Of a stretch of 64,000 bases of DNA, positions 22,801-37,505 are shown piece by piece (position 1 is the stretch's first letter; each line of letters starts with the position of its first letter). The translations under genes and the position numbers were made by a program. Below the pieces are notes generated by a model. That model did not search any database and was not told the origin of the DNA. It saw only the letters and a list, made by a program, of their open reading frames with translations. The stretch lies in contig CM012954.1 in the NCBI GenBank assembly GCA_000181795.3, positions 14,001,600 through 14,065,599 on the forward strand. The letters run 5' to 3'. The DNA is from Trichinella spiralis. Taxonomy: Eukaryota; Nematoda; Enoplea; Trichinellida; Trichinellidae.

Positions 22801-24664
22801 AGTCGTAAAATTATTTTAAAATAGCTATTCCTACTTCATTTCAAATATGACGTAAGCATATGACGCCAGAATAAAAACTGCAAACATCTGCAAATGAAAA
22901 TTATTTGCTCAATGAACCCTATATATTTAAAGAATGAATATAAAAAAACCGTGTGCCACTGAAGTATGCTAATATTAGTAGCAAATTAATTTTACTTTCA
23001 AAATTTCTTTGATAAATTTTGAAAACAAAATACAGTTTGGAAGCTTATTCTACACCATAAAATAGGATAATAAAATTTAACAATTCAAACAGATACGGAT
23101 TAGTTGTATAATAAAAAACAAAAATAAACATAATCATAAATAATGGATAAAAGTATTGGCGATGACGAAATGTAATTAAATTTGTTGACAACAAAAGCAA
23201 ACTGTAATAGCAAACTAGTTTACTATTAATATCACGACGTCATTTATTTTTTCAGCTGCATCGCACTGCTGAAAACCAAAATTACTAAAAAACAAAGAGA
23301 AGAACATATACATCATAAATTAAATTAAATTAAATTAATAGTTGTCATGCAAGTATTTGCATTTTCATTAGTGAAAAAAAATTTCAGAACAATTACCGCG
23401 ATAATGAACGAAATTGAAAACCGAATGCACATTCACATTTTCTGCATGAAGAAGAGGAAAAAATCTTAAAACTGTTGAACAAAAATTACTACTTGATATT
23501 ATAAAACTTTTATCAGAATTAACAGCTGGTTTTGAAAAAGCGAAAAATCAACCTATTCACGGCCATCATCGCTAGTATTTCTGTCGAATCATTCACCGAA
23601 TGCTTTTGGAGTGAACATGTGATGTGCGCGCTACCGTATAAAGAATTGCACGTTCAAACAATACAGTGCCGATGAAATTTCATCAACACAAACGGTCAGA
23701 AAACATTTCAACAGCATAAAAGAGGCAATTTGATGCGTCTAATTAATTTCGCTATCCAACTTGACATTCGGAAAATGTTCAGCAGAATTGAAAATTTTTC
23801 AGAATTTCAGAAAAGAGTTGTTTTCAATTTCAAAATGTGATCAGAAAAATTTCACAACGAAGAACTTTTCAAACGTGAACAGTCGATTCACTGATTAAGT
23901 ACATCAAAGCAAAAGTTGAATTTATTCTTTTTTAATTTAACAAAGAAAAATACTTCAATAGTGAATACGTGAATAAATTGATCGATTATTTATTCCTTGA
24001 TTTATTTATTTTGCTGCTCAATTAGCCAATTTTCAAAAAGAATCATTCACAGCGTTGAAAAATGGTAATTATTACGGTCAAAACGCGGGTTGGCAATGCG
24101 TCATCGCCACGCGTCAATAAAAACACTATCTAAAGTATTAATGAGACGAAAAAAATCCACCCAGACGCGAACGGTAATCTTTTTTGAAAATATTTTTTGT
24201 TGACACATTCTGGAAAATCATAATCTGTAAGAAATAATTTTTCTTATAAAAAAGAAAAGCATTACTCACCCGAAGGCAGTAGGAACACGTGAATGGTCTG
24301 TCTTTGCTATGTTTGACCGCATGCTGCTTTAAATACCAAACAGAGTTAAAAGCCTGCAAGCAAAAATACAACAAGGTCAATATTGTGAATTAAGTATACT
24401 TTTTAAAAAAATTCACTCTGAAGTTTAAAATAAAATGAAATATACATGAAAAATATACAAAAAAAGATGCATGAAAGAGGAGAAACTGCTAGCTACCTTT
24501 CCACATTCTTGGCAAGTGAAAGAACGTTTCTCGGCAGCATTCGACTGGACAGCCGATGTAGAAGAACAAAGCGTCGGATCTTCGTCGACATTCACCGGTT
24601 CGTGCACAATGGCTGGCATGAAACTTGAGTTGAAAGTTTCGGCTGATTGGTCGATAACACTCAT
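19850..24664 (-). CDS. C2H2 zinc-finger protein with poly-Q and poly-S tracts
   Basis: Five exons are proposed: 24664-24497, 24353-24270, 22509-21660, 21547-20637 and 20605-19850, about 922 residues. The first two fingers are split by introns: FTCQECGK|AFNSVWYLKQHAVKH (49-71) and FTCSYCLR|TYRFRSNLYQHKC (77-97), a strong proof of the exon order. Further fingers lie at about 203-223, 232-252, 260-280, 640-661, 842-862 and 890-910, so eight in all and widely spaced. Between them are poly-Q runs of about 10, poly-S runs and acidic, proline-poor segments typical of a nuclear transcription factor. The family member is not recognised. The last junction needs a 31-nt intron; without it the protein stops soon after finger six and loses fingers seven and eight. 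Confidence 0.82.
22510..24269 (-). other. Long intron of the zinc-finger gene
   Basis: This 1760-nt intron runs from CGG|GTGAGT to cttttgcag|ACT and separates the two halves of zinc finger two. It is AT-rich and I see no nested gene. Confidence 0.75.
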
Positions 24665-26945
24665 GTCCACCAAGTTTCATGGTCATTCAAAGCAGACCAT
24701 CGGCGGCAAATTGACCAGCAGACAATTTTTCAAACCTAACGTTGAATGACATAAATGAATATTCAACAGATAATCACAAGCTCACATATATTGTAGAATA
24801 AGAAACTGAATATTGAACAAACGAACAGTCAAGTAAAATATAATGTTTGCATTGATAGAAATTAAATAAATCAACCGGAACATATAACAAACACACGTAC
24901 ACAAAAAAGGTAAATGACTATTCAAAAAATATTCATTTACATTACTGTAAAGCTATTGGCATAGGAAGTGATTTTCTCAGCAAATCAACAAAACTAAGCA
25001 ATATCGGTTGTGGAATGGTATCGAATCAAGTGGGCTGAGATTCGAATCGAAGCAACAGTACAGCACCCGTTTAGTACATTTCAATTGCTCGACTAGAGTA
25101 ACAAATGACCGTTGACTAGAAAAACTGAGCGGCTTGGCTCAATACGACCGGCTGCTAAACGGCGTACTGAACAAATGAGCCGCCCAATTTCGTCGCAACA
25201 CGCAACGGACATTTACCGTGCTTGTCAATTTCACGTGCCTAACAATCAATAAACATCCTACTGTACCACTAAATCACTTGCAAACAAAATGTTTCGTTGT
25301 TCTTTTTTTTCCACTTTGCACTTCATCCGACATGATGATTTAAATTATTAAAGTAAAATCAATTCAATTTTTAAAAAATTTTTGAAAATTTAACAAACAG
25401 AAAAATTGGCACAAAATGACAGACAACAACTTGATTTTCATACTGCAAACAACAAATATGAAATTTCCTTTATGCAAATCATTCTTTCAGCTGACGAAAT
25501 TGTAACAGTCAAATTGCTTTATTTTTAATGACACTTGGCAATATGAAATAAATTATTTAAATTTGTTTTTACAATTTGATTTTTCCTGCTATGCGACCGC
25601 TTTTAAATAGAACTTCCGTTTATTTTAATACAGTATGATAGTAAAAGTACAGAATGCAAGTATAAGGAACGTTAAAGTGAAATTTTATGCTCAAAAAGAA
25701 AAATCAAGTATCTAAGACAATGCCGTAAATGAATACAGAAAAACAATGCTAATAAATGAATAACTAATAATTGAACAGATACAGATAATAGATTTGTGGA
25801 AAGATGTGTAAAAATAGATTAGCATTTCTGAAATGAATTCATTCATGCACCTTTACAGTTAGCAAAAAAAATACAATGAACATAATTATTGTTGAGTTGA
25901 GTTCAGTTGAAAACTGTCTCATTAATCAAAAGAAGAACAAAGTTATCTTCTCAGAAATTCAGAAAATTTTCTGATTACATTTTAGTCTGCTGAGTCAAAA
26001 AATGAAATAAAAAACGATATGGGTTAATTTTCCATTTCAAAACTGAAAATATCAATAATTTCCCAAAACTTGATAGGAAAATATGCTTTGTGAAAAGAGC
26101 AGAAAAACTAATAGGAAAACAGTCTAAACAATTTACACGGAAATGCGACAGTGCACATGAATCAGACGAATTGAATCAATACGACTCTAGAATTGTCAAA
26201 AATTATTCCATTTTAAAACCCTATCTACTAAATTCCTATAATCTGTTTTCGCCTGCTGTAAAGTTGGAATAAATTTTGTTTGCCTTTCCAATTATCTATT
26301 CACTTTACGGCATACAGAGCAAATTGTTTGCACGAATGCCGACAAAATTAGAGACCAAAACCTAACATCCTGCATGCATCCCTCAATGCAAAATATAAGT
26401 GGGCCATGAAGATTTTCCACTGTTTTTTGAATAAACAACATTTCCAAAAAATCATATACATAATTTTCACAGTTTCATACCTAAATTTCAGACCGAGTGA
26501 AATTTTACATATCAACGACAAAATCTAGTGCTTACTTTGCTTCCAAGCTTACAACAAAATATGATCAGTCGAAGTGTGCGCGTCACAAGCTGGCGTTGAA
26601 AAATTATTAATCAAAAAATTCTTCTTTCCTATTTTTTAGCGTTAAAATTTGAAGTGCACAATTTGGCACTGGAAGTGGAAAAAAAGAAAATTAAATTTGT
26701 AGAAAAAAAATTCACCATATGCACAAGTATTGATTGCTAAATCATAATAAACGGGAGGGGGGGGGTTTAATATGGATTTTCGTTGAATCAACCTGATCGT
26801 GTCGATCGAAGAAATTGATAAACCCTGTGAAAGAAGATGATTTGCATCGAGCAGGCGTCACTTATCGCTTAGAGTGTAGGAAAAAAGAGACAAAGAGCAC
26901 ACCAACTACGAGGATCTGAGAATCTCTCAGAGCCATCATCATCGG
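24665..26945. other. Upstream region of the zinc-finger gene
   Basis: A GC-richer block at about 25000-25240 holds a GAGCGGC...GCCGCC inverted arrangement and an E-box CACGTG near 25231, and could be the distal promoter. The remainder is AT-rich with no recognised exon. A poly-G run sits at about 26755-26766. Confidence 0.4.
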
Positions 26946-27122
26946 TTACGTCAAACGACCAGATTTCTGGTGATTCTTACGCGTGCTGTCTGCTTCCAAG
27001 TACCAAATGTCTGGCTGAACGATCGCCAGTCTACGTTCCCATGCGTATTCCATTACATCAGTATTATATACTGGAAGCACGCTACTGCTGACTGGTGCGA
27101 ATGCAGACAAAAAATCAAACGG
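26946..27122 (-). CDS. Candidate 3'-terminal exon, unknown protein
   Basis: This 177-nt frame on the minus strand follows an acceptor-like ctgtctgtccag and ends at a stop, giving 58 residues that include VYNTDVMEYAWERR and VQPDIWYLEADSTRK. It is richer in GC than both flanks and reads like coding sequence, but I recognise no family and cannot find its other exons. It may equally be a chance frame. Confidence 0.3.
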   Translation of the reverse strand, partial: PFDFLSAFAPVSSSVLPVYNTDVMEYAWERRLAIVQPDIWYLEADSTRKNHQKSGRLT

Positions 27123-30100
27123 CTGGACAGACAGCTGTCTGGCTCGCCAAAATGAAATTCCTCGTTGACCATTCGATATTTTGGAAAATTTTCCCCTCTT
27201 CAATATTTTTCCTCTAAAAACTCTGATCAAAAAATATTTTCGCTTCAACTTGTCCAAAATTCAAATTTGGCAATTTTCAAAATGGACAATACAAAAAATA
27301 TGCTACCATATATGCATCAAATTTAAGTTTCAATTATTTAAAAATGAGGCAATTTTTAAGCAGAACAGTTCTCCATCAATCAATTTTTCTTTTTTATTTT
27401 TGTTGAAAAAGGAGGAGGAAAACGGATAAGGAGATGAAAACGAGGAAGTGAAGAAATCGTTGTGTCTTTAGTGTACTTTTACCACAATTAAGCAATATGT
27501 ATATATATATATATGGTTAAGTTTATAAAAAATGTTTTTTAATTTAAATAAATGAACTGTCAAATTTCGAAGAACCTACCAGAAGTGAGAGAAAATATGC
27601 ACACCATTGAGGAAACAGAAGAAATTGTCTGGGAATAATTGAGCAATCATGTGCAAATGACAACAAATTGAGAAATACATTTTTGAAGAGAGTTCGTTTT
27701 GTGGTGGAAAACGTGTCAAATGTCAGAAACATAACTCAAAGCACACACGATCTGATGAAACGTTAGAGGAAAAAATTTTCTTCAAATATTACAAATGAAG
27801 TATTAATATTTACCAAAACTGAAGGCACATTAATTGAATGTTAATAAACTTAAACGGAAAATTATAAAACAATTGAAATCCAAAATTGTTTATTGATTTT
27901 TTTAAAAAAAATGATCCTTGAAAAGCGTGACGTTTAAACGTGAGAAACGCTTTCAAAATGCATCGTGTAATAATAAAACATTTACATATTTGAACAGCAT
28001 AGAACTGTAAATCGAATGTGCGTACCACTGACGGCGTTTACCCTGTTGAAATGTACATACTTGGTGAACGTTTTTGTAGAATAAAAAAGAAAAAGGAAAG
28101 AAAAAAAATTTTTTTTAAATAATAATCAGCATATGATAATTTTTTCATTTGCATAAATTCTCAAATTTAAATTTGCATTTGCTGTTGCAGTGGAATGGTA
28201 ATTTCGTTGTTTTGGAGAAACAGCAATAAGAAAAGTGATCAAATGGTGAAGTGCTTTGAGCATTTCAATTAGGGGGAGTGAGAGATACACGTCTGCTGTG
28301 ATAATATTAATAATGCAACGATTACAGTGGAAATATTTTTCAAAAAAATATATATACAAAGCACCGCTTAGTGCTTTTCTCTGCAGCAAGCATTGAGCGA
28401 TTTCCCCCATGTCCTAGCGATTGTGAATGGTCCCCCATTTCTGAGTTGAAGAGGAAAAGAAATATATTGAAAATTTTCCAATTGATTGCAATACCAGCAG
28501 AGATGATATGGGATATTCAATAGTGGAAAGAAGAAATTTTGTTAAAATCAAATCGATCACTGAGTGAGTGAAGGAATCGATCCAATCGACGACTGATCGA
28601 TCGATCAATCATTGCAATATTTATGTTTGTATGCATTATTGAAAAGAAAGCAGAAAAGAAAAAAAACTAAAAAGGAAATGCAAATTCTATTTTTGCATTT
28701 ATGTGTTGAAACCTTTTTCAAAAAATGTCAGTTTAAATTAAGGAAAAAAAACTGCTGACGTCTATTCATAGGGAAAAGCTGAAAGGTCAGGAGGGGGGGG
28801 GGGAAATTTTTTTTAATAATAAATTTTACTTTATTAAAAATTAAAATGTCTAATAATAATAAATAAAAAACAAAAATTGCCCCCTCTCTTCCCCCTCCCA
28901 CCCTCCATTCATCATGCTTCACTGCCTGCTTCCACAAATTCAGACCCACCAGACGGGGAAATGCATGTGGAATAATAAATTAATTGAATAAAAGCTGCCC
29001 AAGCTGGCGGCGGCACAAGCTCGGCTCGTGCCAAGCACGTTTGATTCATGGGCACAAAAACGTATAGCCGACACGCATGAATGAATGTGGCGCGTCGTCC
29101 TGTCAGCCAGGCACACAACAGCCGCGCAATTTGAACATTCCAACTTTCATAAACAAGCTTCTCAATGAAAAACGGCCGCCATTCCACAAGCTTCAACTGA
29201 ACTCTCATTTTTGGGATGTTTTTTACAAAAAACAAAAAATAACACCAAAAAAAGCCGAAATGAAAAAAATGTGAAAAAAATAATTGCGGAATGTGAAATG
29301 CCGTTGTTCACCAAAATGGGAACTGTTTGGGATGGTTGGAAAATTCGAAAAATGGAAAAATTAGCGCTTTCAGCAGAGAGGCATTCACTTGGGGCTAAAA
29401 ATAATTGCACCTTGACGGCATAGATAGTGCGAAACGAGCTGAGCTTCGTTTGAATTAACATTAAACGTACACACCTCGGCTGTTGCTGTTCAAAACGTGC
29501 TATTTGGAAGAGTGAAATGCTTGCCATAAAAAAACTCAAAAAAACTTGAAAACAACAGAAAATTGACAATGCTATTATTTATATTTCTATGAGAGTTGAT
29601 AAATAGAAAAAAATATATGTATATACAACAAAAACCTTCTTTCTTTCTTTTATTATTTTTTTTGATCTCTTTCGTAACGTGTGAACAACTGCAACTTGTT
29701 GATTAATACGATTATTATGACCCTGAGCCGTTACGCCATTTTGACGAAAATTGTTTGCTACGTTCCATCCACCACCCCTATGGCAATTTACGTCATAAAG
29801 CACGTCAATGCATCAGGAATCCAAGATCTATCTATGACCGATCTATCCACCGAAAAAATTGAATTTATTTTTTTTCTTCACAAATCATATATTTTTCAAT
29901 TTAAATGTAATGAAAAATCCAAAATTGAAAAGGAAAAAATTTCACTTGACTTCTTTTCATTTTTTCCTTATTGTATTGAAAAGCATTAACTGAATACCAC
30001 CAACCAAACAGGATAAAATGATCGATGAAATCAATGACAATGGTGTGAATAATGAATGCATTCCGTTTCCATTTTCACTCCGCCCCCTCCACCGACACTT

Positions 30101-32180
30101 ATAACAGTTGCACTGTGAACTATAATTGTGCAAAAAGAAAAATATACATATGCAAATTTGTTCACTTTACAAAGCAGAATAGATGATGTTTTTGAAAAAT
30201 GACCTCTAATGAACATATGTGAAAATGACCAATAGCGAAAGTTATTTATTTATCATTATTGAATAAAAGTTCAAACTTTTGCTCATTTTCAAATATTAAA
30301 AAAATTATATCAAAAAATATGAATTGCAATTATGCGTTGTTGAAATTTTTGATTAATTTCACCTGCAATCGAAACAACCACACACACAGTGTGCGATCAA
30401 AGAGGTTAATTGGTTCTAGCTGTTGGCACTCATCAATTCTATTAGCGAGCTTTTAAAAAGCATCTTCAATTTATTAGCCTATATTGCAAGAATCAATAAT
30501 TAAAAAAAGACGAAAACTGCTACACTGGGCATTAATGAAGTCGAATAGAACCGTCGTAAATTGCAAATTTCATCAAAAGAATATCACTAATCAATCCTCC
30601 ATTTAAAACAATTATGATCATTTTTGCTAACAACAACAGACAAAACTGATTTGCAAAACTTCCAATGAAGCTTGAATGAAAGTTGATAACAATTAAGAAC
30701 AATCTGATCTGCTTTTTCCTCTTATGCAAAAAGGAAAAATGCACTCAGACAGAGAGAAAAAATCATTAAATTTTTGAAAAAGTAGACAAAATTGTCATTC
30801 AATATTATTTGCAGATAATGTATAATTTGTGAATTGAAATTCATGAATTGAAATCACTAAAAATGAAGTCAGACAAAAATTTACAACAGAAATATTAACA
30901 ACGATCAAAAGATGCCCCACCCCACATGGCTCAGAAACACATGGCCAAAAAACATCACAAGCAAAGAAAAACAGAAATCAAGAAAATTAACACACACCCA
31001 CAACGACTGTGAATGAAAAGTTGCTCTCTTCATGAAGCTGCAGAAGAAAACAGCTGTGCCGTTTGGCGCCTATTGAAAACTATATGAAAAATTTTAGTAA
31101 TTTCATTATTGCCTGGGTTGGGGGGAAAATCAAATGCAATCAATCCTTGGCCCCCAAAAATGAAATCATCTCACCACGGCTAGAAAACAAATTCGCTTGG
31201 AAATGGATCGGCCAGAGAAGCCGGAAAATCAGCTGCTTCCACTGTCAGAAAAGCGATTGGTTCATTTTCCATTTGGAAAATTCTATCCCAAAATTTTTAT
31301 ATTTTTGAGTTGAAGAGAAAAAAAAAGAAAAAATTTTGCAAACAACATAAACAAAAATGTATATTGCTATTTTTTGCCTCTGAACATCATAATGCAAAAT
31401 GGAGAGAAAAAAAAAGAAAAATTTTCGCACGTTTCATCAACTGGCACCGACCATTCTGAGCAGCTAGATAATCATTTTTGCACACGGCTATTATTCCAAT
31501 ATCAGAGCAGAAACTTTTCAGCATAAAACATTTTCAAATGCAAATTCAAAAAAATAATTTGCATTTCATGTGATGAAATTTTATCAACAATCGAAAAAAT
31601 AGTGAAAAACTATTTGTCATTCAAATTTGAAACATAATAAATTCAAATGAAATATTGAACGTAAGAAGAAGAAAATTGAAGAAAAATCGACATATTGAAT
31701 TTGTTTTTCATTATGAAATGGATTTTCTTCAACTTTGACAAGTTGTTAATAAAAATCACAAAACAGGCTCAAGAACTTTGACCATATAATGTTGAATGTA
31801 ACTTTCCAATTGCAATTTTGATTAAAAATTTAAACTTTTAACCACTCAAAATTAATTTAATTTATTCATAATAAAAATAATAATAATAATACTCCATCAT
31901 ACCTGGTATGTTCTTCTGTAAAATGTTGTAGTTGTTGAACGAAGATTTTAGAAGGATGCTAGGATGCAAAATTGTGTGCGTATGTATCGACTGATTGACC
32001 ACCACCAACACCACCACCGAACAGCGAATACAGATGATGGAAATGAATAAAAGGCACGATGACAAATGCAGCAATCTATTTTAAAAAAAAAACATATTTT
32101 ATAAATAAAGAAATATGCGCATTATTGTATTATGTTATAAGATGAAGTAATTTATGCCGAAGAAAATTTCGAAAATATGG
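27123..32180. other. Gene-poor AT-rich DNA
   Basis: Only chance ORFs were seen. A GC-richer patch at about 28950-29170 contains the imperfect hairpin GGCACaaGCTCGGCtcGTGCC near 29011-29031, and a (TA)n run lies at about 27497-27514. Nothing here is assigned to a gene. Confidence 0.5.
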
Positions 32181-33300
32181 TTAGAAAGACAACGTGAACG
32201 GCTGAGCACGGTTGTTATGAATGGGATCCGACGCGGCACGCAAACGACCGAACATTCCAAGCAAATTCCTCAACAGCAGCACAACTGTTCTCAAGGGGCA
32301 GCCGCTTCCTGAGAGTCCGCTTATTCTATGCAATAAAGATAAGGCCGCCATTAAGTTGACCACAATGAACCATCCGCATCCTACTGATCATCATCATGAT
32401 CATAATCGTCGTCGTCGACGTCGTCATAACAATAATAATAATAATAATGATAATAATAAACACAACAACAACAACAACAATAAGAAGACATGTAAGCTTG
32501 GTTTATAAATTAACTTTGGAAAAGTGAACTGGCTAAGCAAAGCTAATGGCTAACTGGAGAATGTTTGAAAAGCATGCAGCACGTAACGTCAGGCGGCCGG
32601 CGTTTATTTTCCAGATTGATCGGCGCCGCCGTTGCGTCACCCGGCCGACCCGCTTCATCTCCAGCGCCGGTCATTCAAGCATCCAAGCAGAGATAAACAT
32701 GCCAACCGCAGGCCAGCTGCGTTTTCGCTTTAAAACGTTTGCTGCTGGCCAGCCGCCTCACGCAACGCCTACGCAACACTTCATCTTACTACCCTCCTCT
32801 ACATATTCAACTGGCATTTCTTCACAGACAATAATAATGATTGCTTCCATTTTTTGCTTTTGCTGCTGCTGCTGTTGTTGTTGTTGTTGTTTTGATCTGT
32901 CTGTGGTGGCGTATTCATCTTCATTTTAATTACTTTCGGCAGAACTTCCAATTGCCAGCCAGTCGAATGGATGTTATTTTTCTTGTAAGCTTGGTTGTGT
33001 GGTGGGCGGCATATTATATGCTTATTTACCACAATTGTGTGAATTTGGATTATTTAGTATTTTGCATTTTTCTATTTTTGCCCCATCAAATAATCACCAA
33101 CAGCAGCTAGATTTTCAACAACAAACACAGGAAAAGCCGTCGTTCGGCGCCCACATAGTCGACGCCGTTCATCTTTTTTCTTCCAAAACAGCACGTCCTT
33201 GGTCCATTGGCAACGCAATCGACATCCCAATGCACGTTGTCTATATATCTGGTCAACAGCTGTCCTAACGTTGGCTAACGTGCTTGCGCATTTACGCCGC
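32181..33300. other. GC-richer block with a possible 5' exon
   Basis: This block has higher GC than the surrounding desert. On the plus strand the frame from the ATG at 32221 runs to a donor-like ACAT|GTAAGC after 32491, coding for a basic start (MGSDAARKRPNIPSKF) followed by His, Arg and Asn repeats made of (GTC)n, (AAT)n and (AAC)n. I could not find a matching next exon. The ORF at 32546-32929 ends in a poly-Cys run from (TGC)n and looks like repeat-driven chance. It may be a promoter or first exon, or a GC island. Confidence 0.25.
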
Positions 33301-36300
33301 TTGCTCGCTTACATACGGATGTGTTGTGTTACTCAGGTCCACGTTTGCACAACATTCTATTCCTATTTCTCATCTTACAGCCAACATTCTTCATCTACTG
33401 AGAAAATACTCTTTCCTCTGATATTATTCTTATTATTTCTTTCTAATTCTTCTTCTTCTTCTTCTTCTTACGTGCTCTTTCATTTGGTTACTGTTCGCAC
33501 CTAACAACCATCTACCCAATTTATCCATCTATAAATACATCAATTATTATTACTGTAAACACTTACATCTCAGAACAGCAAAAACAAACAATATTTGTAC
33601 AGGAATTGGAATCGTGCAAACTTTATCACTCATTTTGAAGCCTCAATAACTAAATTTATACCTCGATATGAAATTATTAATAATTTACTTGTTGTTTCAC
33701 AATGCAACTGTAACATTCTCTCCTAAAGCTGAACATTGTGGCACTTCAACACAACAGTTACTGCTACTTTGGATGAAAAGACAGCCAACAATAATACACA
33801 ATAAGAAATACAGAATATAAATTACTGTATAAATAATATAAAAATTCAAATTTTTCGAAATGAATTTAAATTTAAATGAAAAATTGCATTCGTTCGTGTG
33901 TGCTCAAGATTAAAATGTCACTTGTATATTTGAAGAGAGAAAAAAAATCTGCCCATGTTACTGTTCCTTTGTTGCATGTTGACTGATCTCCAATCACAAC
34001 AAATAGACAAGCAAAACAACATTTCCCACTGAAATTTTGTTTACCCACAAACAAACAAACAAACAAATAAATAATCACACAGGTGTTGTGAGTTAAAAAT
34101 GGATAAAAAACATTCATGAAGTTACTTTCAATAGGCAATCAATTAACTTTTACTTCAGCTTCTTCAAAACAGGCGAACAAATAAATTTCAAGAAACAAAT
34201 TTAAGCTTTGCTAAAACAAAATCACACAGTTCCGCATTCGAAATTACCAAGCATATTTATTTAAATTTAAGAGAAAAACAAAATCTGAAAAGCAATACCA
34301 ACTTAATAAAGCTGAAATATCAAAACACCATTCACTGTTTCGACTGGACGATCAACTCTAAAGTAAATTTAAAGGCAATCAAACTGAGCCAAGCGTGAAA
34401 TATTTCAATTTTTCAATCAATCGTCAGTTAAATTATGGAAATAATTAAATAAATAAGACAAAAATAATGTCTATCCAAAGTGTTAAAATATATTGAAATA
34501 AATTGAAAAGAAGAAAACTGAAAATTATCAAGGCAATTCGATTATTAGTAGATTCAAGATTGCACAAAATGAAAGCATTCATCAAGTAGAATTATAAAAT
34601 CCCCAATCTGCAACAAGATAAGATTATGTGTAACGTGGATAAAATCTTCAAATCGTCAATAAGAATTAAAACAGTACCAAGTATTATGAAAGTGAATTTC
34701 AGTTTTTTGGGGCAAAATTATAAAGGTGGAAAAAAGTGCTCGCTATTTAGTAAATAATTGAATATTAATGTACCGATAACATCGATATAAGAAAAAATTA
34801 GATATACATATAAAATATTTAAGTAAAACAGCATATTTTCTCAGGTATAATAATAAATTTGAATATCTGCATCACACACCCAATTAAAAAAAAACTTTAG
34901 TCTCAGTTTGTTCCAAATTTTTGCTATACTTGTTCGTAGATGTTCCCAGTTGTGTCTCGCAGAATCAAATAAAATAAAAAAATCATTCCCAAGTTACTGC
35001 AAGCAGGTGTCATCAGAAAAATAATTTTGCAATCTTCAAAAAAATTTACAACCTTCATAAAAATAGGAATAAAAAAAGCTCGTAAAACATGATCACAGCA
35101 AAATTGTAGACGCCGAAAATAGAAAAAATCAGAAAATTGCTCTTTTTCTTTTTTAATTTCATTCAAATTCTAATCCAAGTCTGAAAATTTGAAAAATGCA
35201 AATTATAAGTGAATTATTGAGCTAATAAATCAAAAAAAAACCAACATTAACAATGGCTCAAATTTAATTTCTGCTTTTGAAAAAAAATTCTTTTCCAAAT
35301 GCTGAGTTTTATAGCAGCAAAATACAAAAATGACAACAATATACAGAATGTCAAATATCAAGTATTGTTCACAGAAAATGCAGGTAAACTTCATCCACTT
35401 CTTACGGTATAAATAAATGGAAAATCACAACGAATAAATCTCACTTTTCAAATATTGAAAAAATATTTAATTAAAAGTTATTTTTTAATTCAAATTTTTT
35501 ATTTTCTTTTTAATAAAAAAATATTTTGAATCATCATCGTATTCAATTTCAGATCTTTCTGTAATTGACCATCTTTAAATGAATGAAAAAAAATCCCAAA
35601 TTTGTTGGTAAAAAACTAATAAATTACATGTGTAACAATTGAAATATTCACGCACATAAGTTGTTATTTTTCGAACAGCACAGCAACAGTAATAATTAAT
35701 TAGCAATTAATAAGAGACAATTTCAAATGGCTTCAAGTGAAAAAAATTATCAAGTATCAATATGCAAAACATTACCAGTGGTGTTTCTTTTCGTGAACAA
35801 CGTGAAATAAATTCACATATTTATGTAAACAAGATTCTATTCAAATAACATCTATTTATCATTTCCGTTGTTTATTTTCATGAAAAATGAACAAACAAAT
35901 AAACAAACAAAGGGTAAACTGGTGACAGTGAACAAATAATAATTGAATAATTATTACAGTCACGTTTGTAAGCAGAAAAATAGATTATTAATAAACAAAC
36001 ATTCTGTTATTGAACAAAACAACAGAAAAACAACCTTTTCTTATTTACGTGGTTAATTTGTTGAAACAAGAATTATAATTTGAAACATTGTCAAGCTTTG
36101 CAACTTTGTAATGTTCTAAATGAAAATTTTCTCAGAAAAAAGAAAGGAAGAGAGCAAATAAAAAGCAACAGATTAATGCAATAAATATTTAAAAAAATTC
36201 TTCATTACACAATTTCCACTTGCAATTTAGAACTTTACAATATTATACAAAATCATGTAGAAAATGATAAATTTTGTGAAAAAAAAATTAAATCTATATT

Positions 36301-37505
36301 GTTTAACATCTGCATTTGCATTAAAAAGTTGCATCTGATTTATGTATGGATAGATTTTTAGTTTATAAAGTTGAATTTTCATTATTAAAGAAAAAAAAGA
36401 AATCCACACACACACACACACACAAAAACAATGCAGAAGATGGTACAGTGCTTGATCACCAATAATGCAGAGCATTGATAGTAATATTGTTGGAATGAGA
36501 GTTGAAGAAAATTAAAAATTAAATTGCAAATATCTTTCATACTAAGCTCTCTACATTTGATATACTTTGAATGAAATTTCAAATACATTAATCCAAATCC
36601 CTATTATTCGAACATGTTCAATTGTGCTCGTCATACTGTCAGTCGTTGACCAGCACCATTTATGTCAAACAATTTGACATCTATTGTGCAAATACTCATC
36701 CCAGCAGACAACAATAAACTAAGTTTAAAACACTATTTCACAAAAACGATGACAATCATTCTGCATTTGGTAACACCAGTCTGTAGGCTGGTATTCTTCT
36801 ATTTATATTATTATTATTATTAACATAATTATTTGTGCAGCATTGGACGTCAATCAAGAAGAAATTCTTCAATCGCATTTCAACACACATCATTGCACAT
36901 GCATCAGATGTCAAAATAATTTTTTTTAATCAATTTGAATGAAAATTTCCTCTGCTCTTATTCAAATTGATTAGTTTTGGAAATTAATTGAATTAAAAAC
37001 TTTTCACCAATTAATCAACCACTTTTGATCAACTGTTTTACAAATTGAATATGATATTTTCTCCTATTTCTTTTTTTTGAATATCATTTTTGTGAAAATT
37101 TTCAATTGAACACAATTGAAGAGAAAAGGAGAAGATGAAAAAATGAAAAATAATCTCGCGTCAAAACCCTCATTGAATTAAATGGAGGAAATATGTCAGA
37201 TATTTTTTAAAAAATTTCCATCAACGCAAATACACATGTATACACATGTTCCCAGTAGTCGTGACTGAATGACAGACAAATGGCAAAGCGCACGTACACA
37301 AGCAGCTTGATGATGTAGAGTTTGAAAAGGGGTTGGAGGAGAACAGAAAGAGGGGCTAGAAAAATGGTAAGAAATGAACGAACAGATTTATTTTTAAAAA
37401 AATTATCTGACAAATATGCCTGAAGAAGATTGTTCAATTATCCCATTTCAACCGTAAAAAGGGAGGAGATTAAATCTGTAGGCGCTTGCATTTTTGTTTT
37501 TTTAG

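Noticed and set aside
25025-25060. T-loop-like TTCGAATC sequence suggesting a tRNA
   Set aside because: No matching T-stem, anticodon arm or acceptor stem could be built on either strand.
32546-32929. 127-codon ORF with poly-Cys run
   Set aside because: The end is made by a (TGC)n/(TTG)n repeat and the start has no supporting splice or family signal.
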